Shown: positions 1 to 10,876, counted from the stretch's first letter. The stretch: DNA of 64,000 nucleotides from JAPWJZ01 sp038247245 (GCA_038247245.1 JBBRVE010000006.1:10167-74166), one strand, 5' to 3'. Made by a program: numbers and translations. The notes: generated from the letters alone by a model not told the origin.

Positions 1-1
1 C

Positions 2-861
<860 letters not shown>

Positions 862-865
<4 letters not shown>

Positions 866-1629
866 GCTTGCGCAACGCATTATCGACCGGCAAATCGGCC
901 TTCATGCCCTTCGTCATGGCGGGTGACCCGAATATGGCTGAAACCGAAAAAATCGTCGCCGCGCTGGAACGCGCGGGCGCATCGGCAATTGAACTGGGCG
1001 TGCCGTTTTCCGACCCTGTTGCGGACGGTGTGACGGTCCAGAAGGCGGCGGAGCGGGCATTGGCGGGCGGCGCAACGCTGAACGGTGTGATGGAACTCGT
1101 CAAAAAACTGCGTGCGAATGGCGTTAAAATTCCGATCTGCCTGTTTTCATACCTCAACCCCATTTACATGATGGGCTACGAGACATTTATCACCGCCGCA
1201 TTGAAGGCAGGCGCGCAGGGCGCGTTGATCGTCGACCTGCCGCCTGAAGAAGCGGGCGATTATCAGGCGGCTGCGAAAAAACACGGGTTTGAAACCGTCT
1301 TCCTCTGCTCCCCCACGACCACACCGGAGCGCCTGAAACTGGTCGATGATTATTCCAGCGGTTTTGTCTATTACGTTTCACGCGAAGGCGTGACGGGGGC
1401 GCAGAACGCGCTGCCGCAGCAATTGGCCGAAAAAATTACGCTACTGAAAACCCAATTAAGAAACCCGCTCGCCATCGGATTCGGCATTTCGACGCCCGAC
1501 CATGTGAAGGCATTGACGGGCAAGGCAGATGGCATCGTCGTCGGCAGCGCGCTTGTGAAAATTATCGAGGAAAATCCGGCGAATGCAGCGGTTGCAGTCG
1601 AGGCCAAGGTGCGTGCATTGCTTGCCTGA
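862..1629 (+). CDS. trpA: Tryptophan synthase alpha subunit
   Basis: This subunit cleaves indole-3-glycerol phosphate to indole and glyceraldehyde 3-phosphate and passes indole to TrpB in the cytoplasmic alpha2-beta2 complex. The 255-residue TIM-barrel protein has normal family length. The two acid-base catalytic residues are visible as Glu44 (in ELGVPFSDP) and Asp55 (in VADG). The phosphate-binding loops GFGIS and the VVGSALV segment lie near the C-terminus. It starts inside the trpB stop codon, the usual arrangement for this pair. Nothing odd is seen. Confidence 0.97.
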
Positions 1630-1656
1630 GACAACAATCCCGCCTATAATGGCCGC

Positions 1657-2133
1657 ATGACAAATAAAGACACAAACGCACCCGGCCCTGCCTATGCCAT
1701 CGGCGACACAGACACGCGCCTCTGGGGCAGCTATACGGTCGTCGCCGTCGGCAAGAATGACGGCGAAGAATATTGCGAAAAAGAAATCATCGTCAACCCC
1801 GGCCATATCCTGTCGCTGCAAAGCCACGAGCACCGCCGCGAACATTGGATGATCAAGCAGGGCGTGCTGACCGTCGTGCTGGACGGCACGCGGCTGGAGC
1901 TTAAAAAGGGCGAGGACGTCCGCATTCCGTTGCGCGCCATCCACTGCATGGCGAACCTCGGCAAAGATTCCTGCATCGTGCGCGAAATTCAGGCGGGCGT
2001 GTGCCGCGAAGACGACATCGCGCGTTACATAGACGCATATGGCCGCAGCACCGATCAGGCGGGCGAGCTGCGCGCGGTCAGCAGCCTTGCCCTCTATGAA
2101 CAAATTTTAAGCGAACTGCGTACAAAGGCCTAA
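1657..2133 (+). CDS. Cupin, mannose-6-phosphate isomerase type II-like
   Basis: This 158-residue single-domain cupin resembles the isolated C-terminal isomerase domain of type II phosphomannose isomerase / mannose-1-phosphate guanylyltransferase enzymes. The metal-binding cupin motif is visible as a His/Glu-rich stretch (LSLQSHEHRREHW) followed by the second cupin motif (IPLRAIHCMAN). The nucleotidyltransferase half is absent. By family it would interconvert mannose 6-phosphate and fructose 6-phosphate or another sugar phosphate, feeding nucleotide-sugar synthesis. It lies 27 bases after trpA and 5 bases before a ROK sugar kinase on the same strand, which supports a sugar-phosphate role. The exact substrate is inferred. 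Confidence 0.75.
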   Translation: MTNKDTNAPGPAYAIGDTDTRLWGSYTVVAVGKNDGEEYCEKEIIVNPGHILSLQSHEHRREHWMIKQGVLTVVLDGTRLELKKGEDVRIPLRAIHCMANLGKDSCIVREIQAGVCREDDIARYIDAYGRSTDQAGELRAVSSLALYEQILSELRTKA

Positions 2134-2138
2134 TTACC

Positions 2139-3131
2139 ATGCGCATCGGCATCGATTTCGGCGGCACGAAAACGGAAATCATCTGCCTCGACAGCAAGAA
2201 CGGCAAGGAAATCTACCGCCAGCGCATCCCGACCGCGCGCGGCGATTACATGAACACCGTCAAATCGCTCTGTGACCTTGTGCGCGGCGCGGAGGCATCG
2301 CTGAAAAAAACCGGCACGGTCGGCGTTGCCATTCCCGGCACGATCATCCCCGAAACCGGCCTGATCAAGAATTCAAATTCCACATGGATGAACGGCCAGC
2401 CGTTCCAGAAAGACATGTCGAAGGCCCTGGGCCGCGAAGTGCACATGGAAAACGACGCCAACTGCTTTGCAGTATCGGAAGCAACCGACGGCGCGGGCGA
2501 AGGCAAGAATGTCGTGTTCGGCGTCATCATCGGCACGGGCTGCGGTGGCGGCGTTGCATTGAATGCGGCCGCGCATCGCGGCGTGAATTCCATCGGCGGC
2601 GAATGGGGGCACAACCCCCTGCCCTATCCGCGCGTCGCGCTGGCCGATACCGCCGCGCAGTTTTCGCGCTTCGAGGCTTATCCGGTGACCGATACGCTGA
2701 AAGACCTCTATTTCACCGACGAAGCCAATGCCGAATTTCCAGGGCCGCTCTGCTATTGCGGCCGCCGTGGCTGCCTTGAAACCTGGATATCCGGCACAGG
2801 CTTCAAGAATGATTATAAACGCGTGACGGGCGAGGATATGTCCACGCACGACATCATCGCGCAATCGAAGGTAAAAGAACCGAAATCGACCGCCGCGCTT
2901 GACCGCTATGTCGACCGGCTTGCGCGCGCATTGGCGCAGGTCATCAATATCCTCGACCCCGATGCCATCGTGCTGGGCGGCGGGATGAGCAATGTGAACG
3001 CGCTGTATAAAGACGTCCCCGCCGCGTGGAAAAAATACGTGTTTTCCGACACCGTCAAGACGCCGCTGCTGCCCGCCCGCCACGGCGATTCATCTGGCGT
3101 ACGCGGCGCGGCGTGGCTCTGGGGCCGTTAA
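2139..3131 (+). CDS. mak: ROK-family sugar kinase (fructokinase-like)
   Basis: This 330-residue ROK kinase probably phosphorylates fructose or a related hexose with ATP. The N-terminal phosphate motif DFGGTKTE, the catalytic-aspartate segment ENDANCFA, and the ROK zinc site (GHNPLPYP followed by CYCGRRGCLE) are all visible. The C-terminal GGGMSN adenosine motif is also present. It sits 5 bases after the cupin isomerase, and together they could channel hexose into fructose/mannose 6-phosphate. ROK members also include N-acetylhexosamine kinases, so the sugar is not certain. The gene ends 3 bases before the convergent alpha-2-macroglobulin gene. Confidence 0.8.
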   Translation: MRIGIDFGGTKTEIICLDSKNGKEIYRQRIPTARGDYMNTVKSLCDLVRGAEASLKKTGTVGVAIPGTIIPETGLIKNSNSTWMNGQPFQKDMSKALGREVHMENDANCFAVSEATDGAGEGKNVVFGVIIGTGCGGGVALNAAAHRGVNSIGGEWGHNPLPYPRVALADTAAQFSRFEAYPVTDTLKDLYFTDEANAEFPGPLCYCGRRGCLETWISGTGFKNDYKRVTGEDMSTHDIIAQSKVKEPKSTAALDRYVDRLARALAQVINILDPDAIVLGGGMSNVNALYKDVPAAWKKYVFSDTVKTPLLPARHGDSSGVRGAAWLWGR

Positions 3132-3134
3132 ACC

Positions 3135-6100
3135 TTAATCCGTCACCGTCATCCGCATTTCATCGCTGTTTGCACGGATTTCAGGCACATACATCGCATG
3201 CGCCTGGTCGGGCATCGCGTGGAATTCGCCCGGTATCTCCGCGCGCAATTCATAGCGCAGCAAATGCTTTCCCTGTTTCAGGCTGGAGATAAAGAACGCC
3301 GCTTTCTGGTCGCGGAATTCCTGATAGACGTAGGTGCGCTCGTCCGTCTCCTTGCCTTCATGGTCCAGCTTGATCGCCTCGCCGCCGCCGCTGACCAGCG
3401 ATACAGCTTCAAGCCCGGCCGGTTTGTAATCTTCGGCGATCAGGTATTCGTAATTGTTTTTCGCCTCCAGCAGCACATCGACGCGGATGCGGTCACCACT
3501 TTTCACAGCGTCGCCTTCCTTCAGCTCCGCCCAGTCATTGGTATAGCCCTTCATCAGGGTTTCCTTGACCGATTGCTTGTAATATTTGCGGGTCACAAAG
3601 ATTTCGTTGCCAGCCTTGGTGATCGGCTCTTCCAGCGTGAAGTATTTGGCATGCGCCGCCACATACATCGCGCCCTTGCCCTTGATCGTCACGCTCACCT
3701 TGTTGTCGCCGTCTTTCAACGCCTCCGCCGGAATGTCGATCAGGCGGTTGAACGAGAAGACGTTCGATGAATCGGCGCGGCCGTTGCGGACTTCCTTGCC
3801 GTTGACCGACACCGTGTAATCATATTCCGGCGCCAGCTCGCGGGTGGCCTTCAGGTAATCGGCAAGGCCAAGGATGGCGATTGCCGTATCGCGCGTGTTT
3901 TTCCACGATGCGCCGCGACGGTTGAGCACCATCCATTTGACCGCTTTTTCCAAATACGGGCTTTGCGGGTCCATATTGGCAAGCGCCTTGATGGTGAACG
4001 CCGTTGCCTCCACCCCGCCTTCGCTCCAGCGGTAATGAACGCCGCTTTCGCCCCAATGGGCGGTCGCGTTGTCCTTGTCTTCCTGCACGCCATTGATCAG
4101 GTTCTGCGCCAAGACGCGGCTGCGGTCTGCGCTGCCGTATTTGTTTTCGGCAAGCGAGAACAGTGCGCGGGTATAGGGGTTCAGCTTGGCGCGCATGTCC
4201 CATAGGCGCGTACGTTGCCTGTCTGTGCGTTCCTCCGGCGTGGTCGAGACGTTCGACAGCGCATGGAGCATCCAGGCGAGCATATCCGGCTGGTCTTCTT
4301 CCTCGACCAGTTGGTTACGCAGGAATTCGGCGGCGCGTGAAATGACGTCGCTGCGCACATCCATGCCGGCATCGCGCGCAAGGCTGAGGCCCCAGACGAC
4401 GTAAGACGTCATGAAACGATCGCTGTCGCCGTCTTTCCACCAGCCCCAGCCGCCATCGCCATGCTGGAAATCATAGAGGCGCGTCAGCGCGTCGGTCGTC
4501 ATTTTATCGAGTTTCTTGTAGGTCGTATCGGTGCGGCGTTGCGGATGGCCCTGCGGGTCGTTGCGGGGCTCCAGCACGTCGCTTAAGTAAGCCTCCACAT
4601 CATCACCCTTGATGCCCAAATCTTTCATCGTTTTGCGCACGATGATCGCGGGCAGGAAGCGGCTCATGGTCTGCTCCACGCAGCCATAGGGGTAATCGGC
4701 AAGGTAGGGCAACGCATCCAACAGGTTCGCAGCGAGCGACGGCGAGACGGTGAGGCGCAGGGATGTCGCCTCCTTGATGCGTTCCTTCGGGATATTGACG
4801 GTCAGCTCCTTCGTCATTTCGTCTCCGGTCGATTTAAGCACCAGCGACTGCGCGATGAATTTTTCGATGCCGTGCGGGATGACGGGATAGGTTTTTTCCA
4901 TCGCATCCGACGCTTTCTCGGATTTGGCGATGACCGTGATCTTGGCCATGCCCGCTTTCTGCGCGGATACCGCCCAATCGACGCGCGCCTGTCCGTTGGC
5001 AGGCACGATGACGGACGCCATTTCACCCTTCACGAATTTGCCGTCCTTATAAAGGCCGGTGACGTTGACGCCCTCGGCCTTGATGACCGGCATGACGGTA
5101 ACAGGTTTATCGGTCATGTTGTCGATCAGGGCGGAAACATCCACAAGGTCGCGTTCGGTGAAGAACCGCGGCGCCTGCAGGCGGATCATCAGGCTTTTGT
5201 TCGCCTTGACCTCGTGCGTGACGCTACCGATCGATGTATCGCGGGTCGCCGCGCGCGCAGTTGCGCGCCAGGTGGTGAGCGAGTCCGGGAACTTCACGGT
5301 CAGTTTCGCATGGCCCCGCGCATCGGTTTTCAGCGACGGTAGCCAGGTGACGGTCGAGCGGAAATCGCTCCGCACGCGGTCGGGTTCCTGCATCGGCGCG
5401 CCATTGGCATTGTCCATGCCGGAGGGGGCTTTCTTTTTGGATATTTCATTTTTGTCGGCCAACATTTCCTTGGCAGCGCCCCGCGCAGTAACGGGGGCGG
5501 CACTCGGCGCGGACACGGATTTCATGGCCGCGCTTTCCGCAACGGCAAGACCTCCCCTGCCGCCGACAGCGCCTAATTGCTGACGCATTACGCCTTCGTC
5601 ACGGTCATCGGCCCGGCCGTCCTTGTTCAAGCGGCGGCGGTCGTTTTCCTGATCGCTGATCAGATCGCCCTTTTCGCCGCGCATGAGCATCGTATAGGGA
5701 CGCTGATAGAAACTCGCCTGTGTCTGGATGCTCAGCTGTTTTTTCTCGCCGTAGAAAAACTGCTGGATATCCTGCGCATATTCGCCCTGTATGTAGTAAA
5801 TCGCGGCGTCTGTGATGCCGATGGCGACTTCGGATTCGACCGGCTTGCCGTCCTTGTCGGTCACTTCTACATCAAAGGTGCCTTCTTCCTGCGGCTGATA
5901 GACAGCCTTGTCCGATATTAGCTTTACATTCAGAAATTTGTCAGACGGCGGGACAATCACCTGGAGTTGGGTGGTTTTCAGCTGGTACTGGCTGCCGCTG
6001 AGGGCGCTCAGGAACACGTTTGGCGTGTAATTATCATTCACCGGCAGTTCGACCAGCTTCACGCTGCCCTCCAGATGCAGCATTTTGTAATCGAACAGGT

Positions 6101-8963
6101 TGTCGCTTTCGACCGACAGCAGCACATAGGTATCCGGCACGTCGGAGACGATCATTGCGCGCATCGTGTCGCCCGCGTTGTAGGTGTCTTTTTCCGTGAT
6201 GATCTGCAACCCGCCATATCGGTACCCGATATTCGTAGCATCGGTGTCGCAGACATAAATATTGGCGCTCGCGGTCACGGGATTCCCGTTATCGAAACCT
6301 GTGAATTCGACAGTGTAATAGCCGTTTTCGGATGGCTCGAATTCGAACACGGCTTCGCCCTTGGCATTCGTTTTAACGAATTTGGTCATCATTTCGACAC
6401 CGTCATAACCGCCGGGGGTTTTGACCTTGCCGTCGAACAGCACAGGGTCGCGCCAGCTGTTGCGGCGGATGATGACCTTGCCTTCGACCGCAACAGGTTT
6501 ATCATCTGCGGTGAGCGTGCGGATGGTTGCCTGCGCCTTGTCGCCGGGGCGGTAAAGGTTGTTTTTCGCCTCTACCGTCGCGTAATAGGCGGTTTTCATC
6601 ACCTTGATATCGGCGGTGCCGCGGATTTCGCGGCGACTTTTATCGACCACGCGCACTTCGATATGATATTGCAGCTGGTCCCCGGCATCTTTTGGCGTAT
6701 CGATCTTGAATTTCGCCTTGCCGTCCTTGCCGGTCTTGATTTTTTCCTGCTTCAGCAGCTGGCCGTAACCGCCATAGCCGTAATTTTGCGGATACATGTC
6801 GTCGTAATACCAGCTATGGGCGCGCCACGGGCGGTAATAGCGGTAATACGGGTTTTGATAGACAAGATATTCCACATCGGCATCCGCAACCGCGCCGCCG
6901 AAGTAATATTGCGAGTCAATCGACACATCGATCGTGTCGCCCAAACGGTAAGCGGCGATGCCGTCCTTCGGCTCTTTCGGCTCCGGCGTCACGGATACTG
7001 TGTATTCGGGAAGCTTATATTCCTCCAGACGGAAGAGTTGCGTGGTGGACAGGTAATTGTTGTTGTCGCTGGTGAAAAGCTGCAGGTTATATTCGCCCAG
7101 CACTGCCTTGTCATCCAGCACCAGCGTGCCGTCGAACGATCCGTAATCGTTCAGCGCGTAATCGGATTCCAGCACCTGTTTGCCCTGCGCGTCGTAAATG
7201 CGCGCCTTCACCTTCATGCCGCTTGGCACGGTGAAGCGGCCGTCTTTCGGCTGGCGCAGCATCGCCTTGAAGTTCACGGTTTCGTTGGGGCGATAGGCGG
7301 GACGGTCGGTGAAGGCATAGAGCCACCATTCGCCCTTGCTGTTGTTGTAATAGTTATAAAAGTTGTTCTGCACAAACGCCTGGCGCGCATCCGACGTCAT
7401 GGCGCCGAAAATGGTGTGCTGCTGTGAATAATTGCGGTTGGCATTGCTGCGCAGCGCGGTTTTCAACAACCCGTTTTCATCCGTGCGGCCCTCATCGACG
7501 ATCCAGCGCGTGTTGTTGGTGTCGTCGTAATAGCTGTAGGTGTAGCGGATATCGGCGTTCGCAACCGGCTTTCCGGTTTTGGCGTCCATGGCGAAAAATA
7601 GCGCCTTGTCATTCGCAACCTTGCTGACCAGCGCAACATCGCTGACAAGTACAAGATCATAGGCAGGCTTCAGGCCGCCCGACTGCACGGTCATCAGGTA
7701 CGCTCCCATGGGCAGTTTTCCGGCCTTGGGGTCGGGTTTGTCGCCATCATCGGCGCGCCAGTCGGCGAGGCTTTTTTGCTCGTTATATTGCTGATGCTTG
7801 CCTTCTTCCTTTAGCGTGATCGTGGATTCGGATTCCACCGGCAGCGATTTATAACGGCCGGAATCGACCAGAACCTGCAGCGCTTCCTGATAGCTGTTGA
7901 AGCCGTAGCCGTCGGGTTTCAGTTTGATTTCACGCGCAAGGTCGATCCTGTAAAACGTCACCGACGCAGATTTGACGTTGCGCCAGCCGAGACTGAACTG
8001 GATCTCCGATCCCGGCAGGAAGGTATTGCCCACGCCAAGGCTCAGCTGCGGGTTCACAATGTATTCGACGCGACGCAGGGCGTCATCCACCCATTGCGAC
8101 TGGCCGGTTTTAAACCTGGCCGTCAGCTGCTTGTAGGTTTTGACGGCATCCACGAATTCGCCCTTGTTTTCGTAGAACATACCAAGCTGGTACAGCGCGT
8201 CATCCGCCCATTCGGTATCTTCGAAATCATCGGCAACCGTCTTGAATTCTTCAATCGCCTTGTCGCGCAATTTCTGGTCGCCGTTATAATTCTGCTGCCA
8301 TGCCATGGCCTGCCCGTAATGCGCGCGCGCCTTGTCATTGTCGGATTTCGCGACCTTCAGGATTTCGGCGAACAGCACCTGCAGCGATTCATTGCCCTGC
8401 GGCTGCTGGGCGGGCGGCACCGGCGCGATCATGCGTTTACCGCCCATGCGGATCGGGCGGATATCGGTATTGTACCAGCCCCAGCGGCTGGTGATGAAAT
8501 CGGCCAGCTGGAAACTGATACCGATGAATTTTTCGCGCGCCAGATCGACATCCGATGACCCCGCCCACCAGTCGCGCGCGTCATCGAGGTATTTCTTGAT
8601 CGCTTCCGCCTTGCCGTATTGGTCGACGGTTGTGTAATGCGTGGCAAGCGACACCCCCGCCTCCGCGCGCCAGCGGTCGTCGCCCTTTTCATCGGCAAGC
8701 CCAAGCAATTTTGTTTCGGCAGATTTCAGGCGCGTTTCATCCTTCAGCTGCAGCACGCTGTCGCCCCATTTAAAGGTCACTTCGCGCGCCAGTTTCTCGT
8801 CCGCTTTCTGGTCGATGAATTTCTCGTATTCCGCCGCCGCCAGCTGCCATGATTTTTCGGCGTAGTATTTGTTTGCCGTTTCAAGGTCGGATGCCGAATA
8901 CGCCTGCGCGGATTGCGGCAGGAACAGGGCGATCATCAGGGCGAAAAACGCGTAAAATTTCAT
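3135..8963 (-). CDS. Large alpha-2-macroglobulin family protein with thioester
   Basis: This 1942-residue exported protein starts with a clear signal peptide (about residues 1-21, ending AQA) and no lipobox, so it is predicted to be periplasmic and soluble. Residues about 20-300 are helical and TPR-like, followed by macroglobulin beta-sandwich domains. The thioester motif GCVEQ is intact, with the cysteine at about residue 1428, so covalent trapping of proteases is plausible. A flexible Ala/Gly/Lys-rich stretch at about residues 1105-1195 could serve as the protease bait region. A Tyr/Gly-rich insert lies at about 698-738. It is longer than typical bacterial members (about 1650 residues), and no pbpC lies beside it. 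The family role as a periplasmic protease trap is known; its role here is inferred. Confidence 0.9.
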   Translation of the reverse strand: MKFYAFFALMIALFLPQSAQAYSASDLETANKYYAEKSWQLAAAEYEKFIDQKADEKLAREVTFKWGDSVLQLKDETRLKSAETKLLGLADEKGDDRWRAEAGVSLATHYTTVDQYGKAEAIKKYLDDARDWWAGSSDVDLAREKFIGISFQLADFITSRWGWYNTDIRPIRMGGKRMIAPVPPAQQPQGNESLQVLFAEILKVAKSDNDKARAHYGQAMAWQQNYNGDQKLRDKAIEEFKTVADDFEDTEWADDALYQLGMFYENKGEFVDAVKTYKQLTARFKTGQSQWVDDALRRVEYIVNPQLSLGVGNTFLPGSEIQFSLGWRNVKSASVTFYRIDLAREIKLKPDGYGFNSYQEALQVLVDSGRYKSLPVESESTITLKEEGKHQQYNEQKSLADWRADDGDKPDPKAGKLPMGAYLMTVQSGGLKPAYDLVLVSDVALVSKVANDKALFFAMDAKTGKPVANADIRYTYSYYDDTNNTRWIVDEGRTDENGLLKTALRSNANRNYSQQHTIFGAMTSDARQAFVQNNFYNYYNNSKGEWWLYAFTDRPAYRPNETVNFKAMLRQPKDGRFTVPSGMKVKARIYDAQGKQVLESDYALNDYGSFDGTLVLDDKAVLGEYNLQLFTSDNNNYLSTTQLFRLEEYKLPEYTVSVTPEPKEPKDGIAAYRLGDTIDVSIDSQYYFGGAVADADVEYLVYQNPYYRYYRPWRAHSWYYDDMYPQNYGYGGYGQLLKQEKIKTGKDGKAKFKIDTPKDAGDQLQYHIEVRVVDKSRREIRGTADIKVMKTAYYATVEAKNNLYRPGDKAQATIRTLTADDKPVAVEGKVIIRRNSWRDPVLFDGKVKTPGGYDGVEMMTKFVKTNAKGEAVFEFEPSENGYYTVEFTGFDNGNPVTASANIYVCDTDATNIGYRYGGLQIITEKDTYNAGDTMRAMIVSDVPDTYVLLSVESDNLFDYKMLHLEGSVKLVELPVNDNYTPNVFLSALSGSQYQLKTTQLQVIVPPSDKFLNVKLISDKAVYQPQEEGTFDVEVTDKDGKPVESEVAIGITDAAIYYIQGEYAQDIQQFFYGEKKQLSIQTQASFYQRPYTMLMRGEKGDLISDQENDRRRLNKDGRADDRDEGVMRQQLGAVGGRGGLAVAESAAMKSVSAPSAAPVTARGAAKEMLADKNEISKKKAPSGMDNANGAPMQEPDRVRSDFRSTVTWLPSLKTDARGHAKLTVKFPDSLTTWRATARAATRDTSIGSVTHEVKANKSLMIRLQAPRFFTERDLVDVSALIDNMTDKPVTVMPVIKAEGVNVTGLYKDGKFVKGEMASVIVPANGQARVDWAVSAQKAGMAKITVIAKSEKASDAMEKTYPVIPHGIEKFIAQSLVLKSTGDEMTKELTVNIPKERIKEATSLRLTVSPSLAANLLDALPYLADYPYGCVEQTMSRFLPAIIVRKTMKDLGIKGDDVEAYLSDVLEPRNDPQGHPQRRTDTTYKKLDKMTTDALTRLYDFQHGDGGWGWWKDGDSDRFMTSYVVWGLSLARDAGMDVRSDVISRAAEFLRNQLVEEEDQPDMLAWMLHALSNVSTTPEERTDRQRTRLWDMRAKLNPYTRALFSLAENKYGSADRSRVLAQNLINGVQEDKDNATAHWGESGVHYRWSEGGVEATAFTIKALANMDPQSPYLEKAVKWMVLNRRGASWKNTRDTAIAILGLADYLKATRELAPEYDYTVSVNGKEVRNGRADSSNVFSFNRLIDIPAEALKDGDNKVSVTIKGKGAMYVAAHAKYFTLEEPITKAGNEIFVTRKYYKQSVKETLMKGYTNDWAELKEGDAVKSGDRIRVDVLLEAKNNYEYLIAEDYKPAGLEAVSLVSGGGEAIKLDHEGKETDERTYVYQEFRDQKAAFFISSLKQGKHLLRYELRAEIPGEFHAMPDQAHAMYVPEIRANSDEMRMTVTD

Positions 8964-9059
8964 GGCGGTTATCCCGTTGAAAAACGTTGCGACAGGGATA
9001 AGACGCGTGACAACGCCATATCCTTGGGAAATTCTTTTCCCGATGATAGGGGTTGTGGC

Positions 9060-9117
9060 TTAACAGACTGTTAATTAAAGGGAAATTTACAACGTGAACA
9101 GGCGTTATAACGCTGTT
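9060..9117. promoter_or_regulatory. Two palindromes with shared AACAG/CTGTT half-sites
   Basis: The intergenic space between the alpha-2-macroglobulin start and the allA stop holds a perfect 7-bp inverted repeat around one central base (TTAACAG-A-CTGTTAA, 9060-9074). A second element at 9097-9117 has AACA and TGTT arms around a perfect 12-bp palindrome (9102-9113). Neither is followed by a T-run on either strand, so they look more like operators than terminators. They lie upstream of the alpha-2-macroglobulin gene and just downstream of allA. The regulator is unknown. Confidence 0.35.
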
Positions 9118-9120
9118 ACG

Positions 9121-9624
9121 TCAATAATCGATCGTCATAACGTCGTCGCCTTCGAAATAAACCTCGTCTAGGTTTTTCTCCGCCCCGCCACGGTCGATCA
9201 CCATGAAGTCGCAAATTTTGTCGAGCGCGAGGCTGTAATGGTGCCAAGTGCCGCGCGCGTAATTCACGCCCTGCTTCGGGCCCGCAAGGAAGGCGCGCAT
9301 TTGCGTCGCATCGAAATCACCCGGCGGTGCCACCACAACCATATAAGGATGGTTATCCAGCGGATAAAACGCCTGACTGGACAACGGGTGACGCTCCATC
9401 ACCTTCAGCGCAATCGGGCGCGGCAGCGGCTTTGATCTGAAAATGCTGACCAGCGGCGTGCCGCTATCCTGCAGCAGATCCAGCCCCGCGATGCTGTGAT
9501 ACCGTTCGGTGTTGCCGTAATTGATATGGCGCAACTCCTGCGCCGTTCCCGTCTCCAGCACATCGCCGAAGGGTTTGAAAGCGGCGGGGGTGAGCGGTTC
9601 GGGCCTTAAAATGCGGTTTTTCAT
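9121..9624 (-). CDS. allA: Ureidoglycolate lyase
   Basis: AllA cleaves ureidoglycolate to glyoxylate and urea, the last step after allantoicase. The 167-residue length and the sequence from the N-terminal LTPAAFKPFGDV segment through the GTWHHYSLAL cupin core are typical of the family. The gene is divergent from alc, about 80 bases away, and the two together would convert allantoate to glyoxylate plus two urea. Malate synthase at 27.5 kb can consume the glyoxylate. The ATG at 9622-9624 has no strong Shine-Dalgarno sequence. Confidence 0.92.
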   Translation of the reverse strand: MKNRILRPEPLTPAAFKPFGDVLETGTAQELRHINYGNTERYHSIAGLDLLQDSGTPLVSIFRSKPLPRPIALKVMERHPLSSQAFYPLDNHPYMVVVAPPGDFDATQMRAFLAGPKQGVNYARGTWHHYSLALDKICDFMVIDRGGAEKNLDEVYFEGDDVMTIDY

Positions 9625-9703
9625 GGGTATTTCAGGGGGTTGCTTTGCCTGTCCAATAGTTGCATAAAACTACCATCAGTAAAACAAGCAATTGCAGGAC
9701 ATC

Positions 9704-10876
9704 ATGGCCAAAAAGCCCGCGAAAAAAGCCGCCAAAAAATCAGCCACCAAAGCCGGCAAGCTGAACACCCATAACGGGCGCAAACCGATCCCCGCCATCC
9801 TGATGGCCTATTCGGAATCGGATTTCACGAACCCGCATGAAGCGATGACCGCGCAGGAGCCAAAGGATTGCCGCGGCGATTTCACGCATATGGGCGCGAA
9901 ATATTGGGGCTATGAATCGCGCCGCCACATGGCGACCCGCGTGACCGACGGCGCTGAATCGCTGGATTTCAACCACGCCGCGCATAACTGGATGATCATC
10001 GGCCTGAAGAAACGCGCTGTCATCGACGCCATCACCATCAGCACGAAATGGTACACCGGCAATCAGGTGCAGGCGGCATCGGTGTTCCTGATCGACGATC
10101 TGGAAGGCACGCAAGTGCAGGTGCTCGACCGCGCGAAACTGAAGCCGGATTCCGAACATGTGTTCAAGGTCAAGGCGTCGATTGCGACCGAAGTATATGT
10201 GGAGCTGTATTACGAAGGCGGCCTCTCCCGCATCAATTTCTTCGGCGAACTGGCCGATGTGCAGCTGCCGGAGCGCCGCAACCTGCTGGACGGCGCAAAG
10301 ATCAGCCATGTGTCGAACATCCATTACGGCGTGCCCGACCGCGCGGTCGGCGGCGACCGTCAGCAGATGTATATGTATGGCTGGGAATCGGCGCGCACCG
10401 GTTACGGCGAACAGGCTGTGTTTCACCTGAAAAAACCCGCCGTGATCGACGAAGTGATCGTCGATACCTACCTGCACCGCCTCAACGCCCCCATGACCGC
10501 GCATGTCTACGGGCTGAACGCGAATGACAAGGGCGTGAAGGGCAAAAAACTGGACGCGCTGATGAAACTCGCCCCGAAATGGAGCCTTGTGTTCGATGGC
10601 GACAAGCATGTCGTGCCGAAGGATTTCAAGGATTACATGCTGAACCAGAAATACCTGAAGGAAAAAGGCGTGATGGACACGCAGCAGTTCAAGATCGTAT
10701 TGCACCTGCCCGGTAACAGCCCGTGGAAACCCGTCATTCCTTTCGCCCCGCTGTCGCCCGACACCTATCACCGTTATCGCGACGTGTATGATGCCGGCCC
10801 CGTAACGCATGTGCTGTATATGCACTACGATAACGGTGGCATCCACGGCCTCAAGATGTTCGGCACCGAGGATTAA
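9704..10876 (+). CDS. alc: Allantoicase
   Basis: Allantoicase hydrolyses allantoate to ureidoglycolate and urea. The 390-residue protein shows the family's two related jelly-roll halves: the first has GYESRRH and a later STKWYTGNQ segment, the second has YGWESARTGYGE and VDTYLHRLNAP. This start is the first ATG, preceded by AGGA four bases upstream; a TTG four codons earlier is possible. An unusual Lys/Ala-rich tail (about residues 1-20) precedes the catalytic part. It is divergent from allA, which supports the function. The stop overlaps the convergent stop of the next gene by four bases. Confidence 0.85.
   Translation: MAKKPAKKAAKKSATKAGKLNTHNGRKPIPAILMAYSESDFTNPHEAMTAQEPKDCRGDFTHMGAKYWGYESRRHMATRVTDGAESLDFNHAAHNWMIIGLKKRAVIDAITISTKWYTGNQVQAASVFLIDDLEGTQVQVLDRAKLKPDSEHVFKVKASIATEVYVELYYEGGLSRINFFGELADVQLPERRNLLDGAKISHVSNIHYGVPDRAVGGDRQQMYMYGWESARTGYGEQAVFHLKKPAVIDEVIVDTYLHRLNAPMTAHVYGLNANDKGVKGKKLDALMKLAPKWSLVFDGDKHVVPKDFKDYMLNQKYLKEKGVMDTQQFKIVLHLPGNSPWKPVIPFAPLSPDTYHRYRDVYDAGPVTHVLYMHYDNGGIHGLKMFGTED

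Noticed and set aside
5967..7427. Plus-strand open frame of 486 codons inside the alpha-2-macroglobulin gene
   Set aside because: It is exactly antisense to conserved macroglobulin domains and has no family resemblance; long antisense frames are common in GC-rich DNA.
9060..9117. Palindromes as a terminator of allA
   Set aside because: On the minus strand the stems are not followed by a T-run, and the centre of the 12-bp palindrome leaves too small a loop.
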